Under the pieces are notes generated by a model. That model ran no database searches. It was given only the letters and a program-made list of their open reading frames with translations, and had not been told where the DNA came from. A program made the translations under genes and the position numbers. From positions 198,992,501 through 199,056,500 of the forward strand of contig CM057458.1 of assembly GCA_016271365.2 (NCBI GenBank): DNA of 64,000 nt, written 5' to 3'. Positions 54,888-64,000 of this stretch are shown here, in pieces; within the stretch, counting starts at the first letter, position 1, and each line of letters begins with the position of its first letter. Source of the stretch: Neoceratodus forsteri (Eukaryota; Chordata; Ceratodontiformes; Ceratodontidae).

Positions 54888-55280
54888 AGCAGAGAACAGG
54901 CAGAGAACACCAAGAGGAAGGAGGTGCTGTTAGAACTATACTTCTCTACTGGGACTAAAGAACTAGAACTCTACTACTGGGACCTTCAATTTAGGGTAAA
55001 AACAAATAAACAAAAAAAGGTGTGTCTGTCTGAGTTGACCGAAGTGAATTAATGTCTGTGCAGTTATCTAGGTGTTTGTCTGAGTTGGCTGATGTGAATT
55101 GTTATCTGTGCAGTTATCTAGGTGTAGAAGGTGCTGTAAATTAGGGGGAGTGGCTGAGCTAGAAGGAAGCCAGGTGTTTTGGATTTAAAAACTGCCCTAG
55201 ACAGCTTCTGGCAGAGAACAGGCAGAGAACAGCAAGAGGAAGGAGGTGCTGTTAGAACTACACTGCTCTACTGGGACTAA
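54888..55280 (+). promoter_or_regulatory. CR1 5' UTR with tandem duplications
   Basis: GCAGAGAACAGGCAGAGAAC starts a block at about 54,889 and again at about 55,205, a period near 315 bp. Between them TGTGCAGTTATCTAGGTGT occurs twice (55,056 and 55,106). Repeated 5' UTR units act as promoter modules in some LINEs; that role here is inference. Confidence 0.55.
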
Positions 55281-55560
55281 ATTGCCCTCGTTCCCTCCCC
55301 TCCACCCCCCACCCTTAGCCAGTTTTACTTTTATAGGCACAGGATTTGACTGACAACAGGAACTTTCCTGTTTGGGAGCAGGAAGGGAGTGATCACAGAG
55401 CCACAAAAGACTCACCATCCTAGAAGGAAAAGAGTAGCTCTCCGTCCCCCTCTAACAGCTGGAGGTCTGACTCTGAGCAAGTAAGGAGACTACAGAGAAA
55501 TACAGGAAATTCCTGTCTCAGAACAGGAGCTTTAAGGGCATGGAGGCAGTAGGTAAGTTG

Positions 55561-55600
55561 GGAGAAAAATAAAATAAATAAATAAATAAATAAATAAACT
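55561..55600 (+). repeat. (AAAT)n microsatellite in CR1 5' region
   Basis: About eight AAAT units within the 5' region of the CR1. It separates the 5' UTR repeats from ORF1. Confidence 0.8.
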
Positions 55601-55639
55601 GAGGAAGGAGTAAGTATTCAAAACAACAGTTAAAGGGCC

Positions 55640-56556
55640 AGAAATAAGACATGATGGAAGTGATGCAGTGCAGTGGCTGTGGAGCAGCATTCTCCAGGAG
55701 ACATTCTGGAGGATGCGGTGTTGTCCCATCTTCAGGCATCTTTCTGGGCTGAGGGAGGAGGTTGCTCATGTCCAGGCTGAGTTGGCCAGGATTTGGGGGA
55801 CCTCCTCTCCCACCCAGGACCACCAGGGCCACCGCCGTTGCCTGAGAGGTTGCCAAGAAAGAGAAGGAGTTGGACCACAGTGAGCTCAGGGAGGGTGAGG
55901 GTGGTGGAACAGAGGAGCACCTCTCCACAATTCATATGCCGTTCTGGCAGAGTGTGGTTCCTCTATGGAGGCACTCAAAGTGGAGACCAAGGAGGATGTT
56001 GGGAACCTCCACAAAGGAGACCCACAGAAGGGTGGCATGGGCCCCACAGGGAAAAAAAAACTCTTGGTGGGGGACTCCATTGTTAGAAGGGTAGAACTGG
56101 GGGAGGAAGGGGACAGGGAGCTAGGGTGCCTGCCTGGCGCCATGGCTTGGAGGGACAGGGTGTGAAACTTCTGGATCGTGGGAGCAACTGCAAGGGGAGA
56201 GAGTGGGATATCATTGTCCACCTAGGGACAAATGACCTGACTGGGAGAGGCATCAGAGCAGTGCAGGAAGAGTTTGTGGAGTTGGGAAGGGGCCTTAGAC
56301 AAGCAGCACACAAGGTAACCTTCTCAGAGGTGCTGCCTTCTATGGCATGGGTGAGGCTAGGGTGCTCCCCACCATAAGATTCAGTCAGTGGTTGAATAAT
56401 TGGTGCAGAGCTCAGGGGTTTGGCTTCATTGGGGACTGGGGGTCCACCTAGAGTGATGCAGATGTATACTGGCACAATGGTCTGCATCTGTCCAGGAAGG
56501 GAACAAGGATCCTAGGTGGTAGGTTTAAATGCTTCATTGGCAAGCATTTAAACTAG
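55640..56556 (+). pseudogene. CR1 ORF1 with esterase-like (SGNH) domain, frameshifted
   Basis: The N-terminal part has Cys pairs (CSGCGAAFSR-like at about 55,670) and a helical Glu/Leu stretch (GLREEVAHVQAELARIW) consistent with a coiled coil. The esterase part: KKLLVGDSIVRRVE (block I, 56,060), DIIVHLGTNDLTGRG (block III, 56,215), KVTFSEVLPS, and a DGLHL-type block V near 56,478 (NGLHLSRKGTRIL, with Asp changed to Asn). Frameshifts near 55,880, 56,165 and 56,370. The catalytic Asp of block V appears lost. Confidence 0.8.
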
Positions 56557-56739
56557 CCAAGGAGGGAGGCACTGGAAAGGAGCAGAGAAATCTTAGCCCC
56601 CCCCAAAAAAATGAGGGTAGATAGTGAGGTAAACACCAAGATAGAGACATCGATAGGGAGAAGTGCAGAGGTAAATGGAGAAAATGACAAAGGCACTAAG
56701 GACACGGATGGGGCAAAAAGGGGTAAGGCCATCATGAAA

Positions 56740-59260
56740 TGGAGGGTAATGAGTACCAATGCCCGTAGTCTGGGCAACTAGCTCCCTGAACTGGTGGCCT
56801 TGATGGAAGAGGGATACCTGGATATCATGGCAGTCACAGAAACATGCTACAAAGAGAACCATGGCTGGGATGTTAACATACCAGGATACACAACCTACAG
56901 AAGAGACAGGGAGGGTAGAAGAGGAGGAGTAGCTCTCTATGTAAGGGAAGGGAAGGGAAAAAGCAATGGAACAAAAGAGTAAACGTGGAGGAGAGGAGGC
57001 ACTGTGGGTCACCATAGAGACTGGAAATGGTACCACAAGCTGCACAGGGGTTGTATACAGACCCCCATCTCAGGGGGAGGGAATGGACAAGGATATGATA
57101 GAAGGCATCCTTAGGATGGCAGAGAAAGGGGAGATATTGTTGATGGGGGACCCGAATATGCCAGATGTTAACTGGAGCACCTTTTCTGCAGCCACATCCA
57201 AGAGCAGGGTCATTCTTGATGCCCTACAGGGGGCATGCCTCAGACAGCTAGTGTTGGAACCCACTTGGGAGGGAGCAATCTTAGACCTCATACTCTCAAA
57301 TGGGGACAGTGAGAGGATCTCAGATCTAGAAGTGGGTAGCCATCTAGGAACAAGTGACCACCAAACAGTGTGGTTCATGATAAACTCAGCTGCAGAGTCA
57401 AGCCATACAAAAGTGAGGGTACTGGACTTCAGGAGGACTGACTTTGTCAAAATGGGAGAGTGCCTTAGAAAAGCACTAGCAAACAGACAAGAAGGAGGGG
57501 TAGAGCAACAATGGGGAAACATCAAAACTGCCATCACAGAGGCAAAAAGCCTTTGTGTCAAGTAAATAAACAAATCAAAATATAAGAAAAAGCCACTATG
57601 GTTCTCAAAAGAGGTGGCGGGGAAGGTTAGGGAGACAAAGACAGCATTTAGGAAGTATAAGGAAACACAGACGGAGCAGGACAGAGAACTGTACCAGTTA
57701 AGGCAGAAGGATGCAGGGAAGGCAGTCAGAATAGCTAAGGTCCAAACTGAGGAAAAGATAGCCAACTCAGTTAAGAAAGGGGATAAAACCTTTTATAGGT
57801 ACATTAGGGAGCGTAGAAAGACAAAGGGAGGGATAGTGAGGCTGAATAGAATGGACGGTGGGTGAGTAGAAAGGAACAGTGAAAATGCAGGAATACTGAA
57901 TGAATACTGCTCAGTATTCACAAAAGAGGAGGAGGAGGAGGAGGAGGTACCTAATCCAATTAACAGAAGCACTCTGGATAGGGTGGTTGATCCCAGTCCT
58001 TTCACAGAAGAAAGGGTTCTGAAAGAACTCCTAAAACGGAAGGTGAACAAAACAATGGGGTCTGACGGGATTCACCCCAGAATTCTAAAAGAATTAAGGG
58101 GAGCACTAGTGACACCTCTGACTACCTTTTTTAACAAATCATGGGAGAATGGTGTGGCACCTGAGGACTGGAGGAGGGCAGATGTGATTCCCCTTCACCA
58201 AAGTGGGAGCAAGACAGAGGCAGGAAACTACAGACCTGTCAGTTTGACCTCTGTGGTAGGGAAAATGATGGAATCACTTCTGAAGGAAAGAATTGTTGAG
58301 TACCTAGAGGCCAGTGGGGCATAGGATCCAAGGCAGCTGGGATTCACAGGGGGAAGGTCATGTCTGTACTGGGTCCAGTCCTTTTTAATGTCTTTATAAG
58401 TGACATTGCAGAGGGACTGGAAGGAAAAGTATGCCTGTTTGCAGATGACACAAAGATCTACAACAGGGCTGATACATAAGGGGGCATGGAAAGGATGAGA
58501 AGAGACTTCACAAGGTTGGAGGAATGGTCAGAAGTATGGCAGCTTGGATTAAATGCAAAGAAGTGCAAAATAATGCACCTGGGAAACAAAAACCCAGGGG
58601 AAGAGTACACAGTTGGGGTGGGGGGGGTAGTAACAACAACAAAAATGGAAAGAGACCTGGGGGTAATCATATCAGATGATCTTAAGGTTGGCAAGCATTG
58701 TGAGAAGGTAGTTGGGATGGCTGGGGGGGATACTGGGATGTATAAGGAGAGGCATCACCAGCAGAAAACAGGAAGTTGTTATCCCTATGCACAGACAGTT
58801 TTTGAGACCCCATCTCGGGTACTGCTTCCAGTTCTGGAGACCCCATCTCCGCAAGGACATAGACAGGATGGAGGCAGTCCAGAGGAGGGAAACAAAAATG
58901 GTGCAGGGTCTGCAAGAGAAGCCACATGAGGAGAGACTAAAGGAGCTTAATATGTATTCCCTTGAGGAAAAGTGGGAGAGGGGGGACATAATAGAAACTT
59001 TTAAGTACCTCTGTGGAATCAACAAAGTCCAAGAGGGTAGCATCTTTCAGAAAATGAGATGTGCAAGAACAAGTGCCACAATTTGAAGATAGAGGGGGGA
59101 TGGCTCAGGGACAATGTGAGGAAGTATTTTTTCACAGAGAGGGTGGTAGACTCGTGGAACCGCTTTCCTGAGGAGGTTGTGGAATCTAAAACTGCAAGAG
59201 AATTCAAGAAAGCAAGGGACAGACATAAGGCAATTCTTGTGGGGGGTAGGAAGAAATAGG
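56740..59260 (+). pseudogene. CR1 ORF2: endonuclease and RT with internal deletion
   Basis: Endonuclease: DIMAVTETCYKENHGW, INIPGY-like, RRGGVALYVRE, VYRPPSQGEGMDKDM, ILLMGDPNMPDVNW (GDFN block, Phe to Pro), ILDLILSNGDS, GTSDHQTVWFM (SDH). RT: KTMGSDGIHPRILKELRG, VAPEDWRRADVIPLHQSG, NYRPVSLTSVVGKMM. A deletion at about 58,365 joins the GGRSC region directly to the VLGPVLFNVFISDIAEGL region, removing motif A (DFSKAFDTV in the 18-kb copy). FADDTKIYN, DLGVIISDDLKVGKHC and VQRRETKMVQGL follow. A poly-Glu run (GAG repeats, 57,926-57,949) lies in the linker. Confidence 0.88.
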
Positions 59261-59368
59261 CTGTTGGTTAACTAGGATCTGCATCTTATCCAGTAGGTAG
59301 GGTAATGGGCAGACTAGGTGGGCCAAGCAGTTCTTATCTGCCATCAAAGTCTATGTTTCTATGTTTCT

Positions 59369-61656
59369 GTATGGATTAAGCACTATTCTTATGTCTAACT
59401 ATTCTTGGTCTGTGTATTATGCACTATTGTAATCTCCAACTATAACAGATGTATGGATTATGCACTATTCTAATGTCTAACTATTCCACATCTATGGACT
59501 ATGCACTATTCTAATCTCTAGTCCAGATCTATGGGTTATGCACTATTTTAATCTCTATCTATTCCGGGTCTATGGAGTATGCACTATTCAAATGTCTAAC
59601 TATTCCTGGGTTATGGATCATGCTGTGTTCTAATGTTTAACTAGTCCAGACCTATGGATTATGCACTATTCTAATCTCTTAACATTTCCAGCTCTATTTA
59701 TTATGCACTGTTCCAATCCCTAAGTATTCCAGCTCTATAGATAATGCATTATTTTAATCTCTATTCCAGCTCTATGGATTATGCACTATTTTAATCTCTA
59801 ACTATTCTGGGTCTATGGAGTATGCACTATTCAAATGTCTAATTATTCCTGGTTTATGGATCATGCTGTGTTCTAATGTTTAACTAGTCCAGACCTATGG
59901 GTTATACACTATTCTAGTCTCTAACTATTCCAGGTGTACTGATTATGCAGTATGCTAAACTCAACTATTTCAGCTCTATGAGTTATGAACTATTCTAATC
60001 TCTGACTATTCTAGCTCAATGGATTATGCAGTGTTCTAATGTCTACCTATTCCAGGTCTGTGTATTATGCACTATTGTAATCTATAACTATATCAGATGT
60101 ATGGATTATGCACTATTCTAATGTACAACTATTCCAAATCAATGGAATATGCAATATTCTAATCTCTTTTTCAGCTCTATAGATGATGCACTATGCTAAT
60201 CACTAATTTGTCTAGCTCTGTGGATTATGCACTACGTTAATATTTGACTATTTCAGATCTATGGATTATGCACTGTTCTAATCTCTAACTATCCCAGCTA
60301 TATGGATTGTGCATTGGTCTAATCTCTAACTGTTCCAGTTCTATGGATTATGCACTATTCTAATCTCTAATTATTTCAGATCTATGGATTATGCAATATT
60401 CTAATGTCTAACTATTCTAGATCTATGAATTATGCACTATGCTAATATCTAACTATTCCAGCACTATAAATGATGCACTATGCTAATCTCTAAGTATTTC
60501 AGATCTATGGATTATGCACCATTCTAATCTCTAACTATTCTAGCTCTAAGGACAATATACTATGCTAATCTCTAACTATTCCAGCTGTATGGGTTATGAA
60601 CTACTTTAATCTCTAACTATTCCAGCTCTATGAGTTATGCACTATTTCAATCTCTAACTATTCTAGCTCCATGGATTAAGCACTATTCTAATGTCTAACT
60701 ATTCTAGGTCTGTGTATTGTGCACTATTGTAATCTCTACCTATATCAGATGTATGGGTTATGCACTATTCTAATGTCTAACTATTCCAGATCTATGGACT
60801 ATGCACTATTCTAATCTCTATTCCAGATCTATGGATTATGCACTATTTAATCTCTAACTATTCCAGCTCTATAGATTATGTACTATTCTAGTCTCTAACA
60901 TGTCCAGCTCTAATTATTATGCACTGTTCTGATTCCTAACTATTCCAACTTTATAGATCATGCATTATTTTAATTTCTATTCAAACTCTATGGATTATGC
61001 ACTATTCTAATCTCTAACTATTCCAGGTCTATGGATCATGCACTATGCTAATCTCTAACTATTCTAGCTCTATGTATTATGCACTATGCTAATCTCTGAC
61101 TATTCCAGCTCTAGGAAATCATGCATTATTCTAATCTCTAACTATTCCAGCTCTATGGATCATACATTATTTTAATCTCTAACTATTCTAGCTCTATGGA
61201 GTATGCACTATTATAATCTCTAACTATTCCAGGTCTATAGATCATGCATCACTCTAATCTCTAACTGTGTTAGCTCTATGGATTATGTACTATGCTAATT
61301 TCCAACTATTCCAGCTCTATGAAATATGCACTATTTTAATCTCTAACTATTCCAGGTCTAAGGATTATGCATGATTCTAATCTCTAACTCTTCCATCTTT
61401 TGGGATCATGTACTATTCTATTGTCTACCTAGTTCAGGTCTATGGATTATGCACTGTTTTAACATCTAACTATTCCAGGTCTGTGGATTATGCACTACTG
61501 AAATATCTAACTATTCCAACTCAACAGATAATGTGCTATTTTAATCTCTAACTGTTCCAGCTCTATGGATTATGCACTATTCTAATCTCTAACTATTCCA
61601 GATCTATGGATTATGCACTATTCTAATCTATAACTATTCCAGGTCAATGTATTATG
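59369..61656 (+). repeat. 41-bp satellite array, about 55 copies, with higher-order structure
   Basis: Consensus parts: TATGGATTATGCACTATTC then TAATCTCTAACTATTCCAGC. Variant units recur in order: GGTCTGTGTATTATGCAC with ACTATTGTAATC at about 59,406, 60,054 and 60,706, a spacing of roughly 650 bp (about 16 units). A shorter duplication places GGGTCTATGGAGTATGCAC at 59,567 and 59,809. AT-rich; no open frame. It is the same array as 54,748-54,887. Confidence 0.92.
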
Positions 61657-62010
61657 TTGGTTTATAGCTCTCAGAGTTAACATATTGGAGAGGCAATTTG
61701 CTGGAAGAGCAGTTTATACCCATCCCATACCATACAAGGCAGTCCAGATATGTGAATGAATGAATGAATTCATTCACATAGCTGTACTGCTACTCTGACC
61801 TCAGAGCTGCATCCCGATGGCTCTTGCTCTGAACCAATGGGTATGCAGTTCTTACCGGCAGTCAGTCGGAGGGCGGCGGGGGTGGCAGGCGGGTGGATGC
61901 TGCCGCCCGCCCGGCTGACGGGGAGCAGGGTGGTGGGGCTCCGTGGGTGGGTGGGGTGGGGGTCCACTAGATCACCAAGGTAGGTGGTCATTGGGGTTGA
62001 ACTCTTTTCT
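61657..62010 (+). other. Gene-free stretch, palindrome and GC-rich block
   Basis: A perfect palindrome TATGTGAATGAAT...ATTCATTCACATA is at 61,749-61,780. The sequence becomes strongly GC-rich from 61,850 (GGCGGGGGTGGCAGGCGGGT). No coding signal. Confidence 0.5.
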
Positions 62011-62150
62011 GCCCACGATCGGGCTAGTGGGGGGTGGTTTTTTCACTTATGCCTGCGATCGGGCCAGTTGGGGTGGGGATGTTTAAACTTATGCTCGTGA
62101 TTGGGCCAGTTGGGAGGTGGGGGTTACTATATGCCCGTGATTGGGCTGCG
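62011..62150 (+). repeat. Four tandem units of about 40 bp
   Basis: GCC(C/T)(A/G)CGATCGGGC(T/C)AG-type cores at 62,011, 62,051, 62,093 and 62,132, each followed by a TGGGG(G)TGG spacer. Confidence 0.75.
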
Positions 62151-62515
62151 GGGGAGCACAGGGAGTCGTTGAGGCCACCCACAGGTAGCAGCTGCTGTGT
62201 TGCACCCTGTAATGCGGCAGCTCACCCTGGGTGGCTCTCGACTTACTCCTTTTTTTTTTTTTTGCTCAAAGTTGTGCAGGCGCAGGTGGGGGGTTGCGCC
62301 TGCACAACTCTGCACAGCCTGCTGAATATCGGGCTGGGCAGTTTATACATGGTTCCTCCCCCTCCGGTTCAGCATGCCGTCATTAGCATTGCGCTGTTGC
62401 TCAGCTTGACTTGGGGGGGCGCAACTGCCTCCTGCTGAATATGGCAGAATGGCGCAATTTTGGACTTGCGCAGGCGCAACCCTATTGCGCATGGCGCAAC
62501 CCTTTTGAATATCCA
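62151..62515. repeat. GC-rich repeat with hairpin, ends near 62,515
   Basis: A hairpin GTTGTGCAGGCGCA / TGCGCCTGCACAAC lies at 62,271-62,308, and several GCGCAAC phrases follow near 62,480-62,505. The AATATCCAGCCCCC junction abuts LINE sequence at 62,516. Probably a non-autonomous element truncating or inserted next to the LINE; family not recognised. Confidence 0.5.
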
Positions 62516-62529
62516 GCCCCCTGTGTTTC

Positions 62530-62700
62530 GTGTTTGTTCAGATTTGTTCCAGTTTTCTACAGTATTGTTTTGTTTGTATACTGCATATTGTCTGTTTTTT
62601 TGTTTAATTAATTCTGTGATTCTTCTGTTTAACCATTTTGGCTTGATACCTTTTCTGTTATATTTTTTAATACGCTTAATGTATTTGTTGTTTAAACTTA
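62530..62700 (-). pseudogene. LINE ORF2 fragment (region just before RT)
   Basis: On the minus strand: PKWLNRRITELIKQKNRQY then AVYKQNN and NWNKSEQTRN. The pattern of Trp, K...Y..YK matches the segment between endonuclease and RT of CR1/Jockey-superclade LINEs (for example PLWFSNTV...KRL in the CR1 copies). The endonuclease itself is absent between this and ORF1, so an internal deletion is likely. Confidence 0.55.
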
Positions 62701-62911
62701 GTATTGTTTATTTTATTATTTGTCAGCATTCTTTCCCTGACTTGTCTTTAAGTGTATTATGCCAGTTGCTATTAGTAATCTCTTAGTTCCTCTTCTCTTT
62801 GTTTGCGGTCCTGTATAAGTATATTTTGGTGCATCCTTTGTTTTGTCTGTTCATTGTGATTAAAAGATGTTTGCTGTACTATTGCTGGGGGTACCCTGTC
62901 CCCCATCTGAA

Positions 62912-63830
62912 CTAGTTTAAAGGGACTAGCTCCATGTGCATTTTAATAAACCTAGCAAGTACGAACACTCCGTTATTGTTCAAGTGTAAACCATCTTTAC
63001 TGTAAAGGTGATGCTTATTATAAAAATGTGACCAGTATTCAATGAATCTTACATTTTCTTTTCCAGTCCAGTTTTTCAGTCTAGTATTAATTCTAAGAAT
63101 TGTGTCATTTTGTTTCCTTTTTTGCTTTGGGAATGGGTAGTAGGCCTGAGACAGTGACCTCTGCACCAAGAAGTTTAAGTTCTTTGGCTATGTCAACTAA
63201 GTCTTGACAGATGTCCTTCTCGTGGTTGTACCCCATGTCATTCGTACCTACATGTATTGTTACAAATGGTTTAGCTTCACTTGATTTTATGATGTTAGGT
63301 GCTATTTTGTCTTAGATCGTCAATTCTAGCTCTAGGATAGCATAAGACCATTCTGTGTTGTTTATCTCTCACACATATCACTGTGTCACATTTCCTTATG
63401 ATGGAGTCACCAGGTACTATCATTTCTTTTGTCCCAAGATACACCAGGTTTCTTGCTATCTGTTTTGTTTCCAAGTCTGTAAGTGATTCATATATGTTAC
63501 ATGGTTGTAGTCTATTCACAACATCTGCCCTCCTTCCCTTTTTGTTTCCTCTTACTGTGTTTACTTTGTACCATGTATCTTTGTTAATAACATCATCCCC
63601 TTCCTTTCCAATTTTTGTTTTCCTTGATTCACTGTCTGACTCACCACCGTCTTCTTCATCCTGCCTTGTCCCTTTTCCTTTGTATTTTGAGGTTGGGGCT
63701 GCTCTGGGTTAACCACCTGTGTTTTAACAAATTATAATTTCCCTATGTCATTTTCTAACTCATTTAGTTTGCTTTGCAGTGTGCTGTATGCTTGAAATTT
63801 TATGCTTATGTATTCTCTTCTGTTTCTTAT
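62912..63830 (-). pseudogene. LINE ORF1 with SGNH-esterase-like domain, one frameshift
   Basis: Coiled-coil-like N-terminus (NTLIRNRREYISIKFQAY, LQSKLNELENDIGKL). Then a charged linker (DEEDGGESDSES), block I VPGDSIIRKC (63,400), block III VTIHVGTNDMG (about 63,255) and block V SKDGLHLNNNGV (about 62,985, D-x-x-H). A single frameshift lies near 63,310, plus a stop near 63,710 after the coiled coil. All four signature residues (Ser, Gly/Asn, Asp, His) are retained. This is the most complete esterase triad in the window. Confidence 0.78.
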
Positions 63831-64000
63831 TAGGGTATTTTCAGCAAACATTTTAAACAACATCTTAGGGTACCTTCCTTACATGATAGCTCCAGCAGTT
63901 CCTCTGATGGATCCACAGCAATGCTTATTGTGGTGATTTTCTAAGTACCTTTAGGCTGTATAGGGTTGACAGAGGTGTGACCCTATCCCCATCTTACCTA

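Larger units (their letters stand above)
54888..59368 (+). mobile_element. CR1 LINE, near full length, inserted in the 41-bp satellite
   Basis: 4.48 kb: 5' UTR with internal repeats, ORF1 with esterase-like domain, ORF2, and 3' end GTTTCTATGTTTC. Both flanks are the 41-bp satellite, so the boundaries are unusually clear. About nine bases of the satellite unit seem to be missing at the join rather than duplicated, in keeping with CR1 elements often lacking clear target duplications. ORF2 has an internal RT deletion. Confidence 0.9.
62516..64000 (-). mobile_element. LINE with SGNH-type ORF1, minus strand (continues past right edge)
   Basis: Contains a decayed ORF1 (63,830-62,912) and the first part of ORF2's linker-to-RT region or a deletion derivative (62,880-62,516). 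It is cut at 62,515 by GC-rich repeat sequence. It is distinct from the CR1 copies here in protein sequence and AT content. Confidence 0.7.

Noticed and set aside
55518..56221. Minus-strand frames of 111-136 codons
   Set aside because: Antisense to CR1 ORF1 and its 5' region; shadows of the coding strand.
59369..61656. CRISPR-like array
   Set aside because: Units are contiguous and similar throughout with no unique spacers; it is a satellite.
61770..62438. GC-rich frames of 73-134 codons
   Set aside because: Arise in G-run tandem repeats; no domain visible.
1..64000. Host protein-coding gene exons
   Set aside because: All readable domains are transposon proteins; the only splice-like exon block is itself part of a repeat.

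Overview
The window reads as intergenic or intronic DNA from a repeat-rich vertebrate genome. I found no host gene, rRNA, tRNA or CRISPR array that I can support. Almost everything recognisable is a transposable element or a decayed repeat. The mix of Tx1-like LINEs, several CR1 LINEs whose 3' ends carry 'acatagaaacatagaa', Penelope-like elements, a pogo/Tigger transposon, a Ty3/gypsy element, an L1 remnant, tRNA-headed SINEs and a TTAA-flanked MITE fits an amphibian best. A caecilian is a reasonable guess but is not proven by the sequence.

Layout. 1-13,871: three minus-strand Tx1-like LINEs lie head to tail, the leftmost cut by the window edge; each 3' end stops within a few bases of an AATAAA and abuts the next 5' end, which begins with a CCCYTACT-type motif. 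13,977-14,890: a repeat with hammerhead-like motifs whose inverted partner lies at 41,905-43,115. 15,816-22,037: two CR1 LINEs head to head. 22,038-26,830: a Penelope-like element (RT half, then GIY-YIG half) split by an opposite-strand Jockey/CR1-superclade LINE. 26,831-30,180: degenerate repeats, CR1 tails and two palindromes. 30,183-32,250: a dead Tigger transposon with clear TIRs and TA duplication. 33,060-38,600: an L1 tail interrupted by a complete but decayed gypsy element (LTRs, 5-bp duplication). 38,600-41,420: a cluster of large palindromes. 41,905-49,370: more CR1 with nested insertions, a TTAA MITE, and a long palindrome enclosing a hammerhead-like motif. 49,470-54,280: SINEs, palindromes and CR1 pieces. 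54,748-61,656: a 41-bp satellite interrupted by a nearly full-length CR1. 61,657-62,515: GC-rich repeats. 62,516-64,000: a LINE with an SGNH-esterase ORF1 running off the right edge.

How the parts relate. The history is one of nested insertion: retroelements into retroelements (LINE into Penelope, gypsy into L1, CR1 into CR1, MITE into CR1, SINE into a hammerhead repeat, CR1 into satellite). Every protein-coding remnant I could read carries stops, frameshifts or deletions. The most interesting signals are the head-to-tail Tx1-like array with conserved junctions, the cluster of related long palindromes, and six scattered hammerhead-ribozyme-like motifs. Element boundaries are estimates unless a target-site duplication is given.
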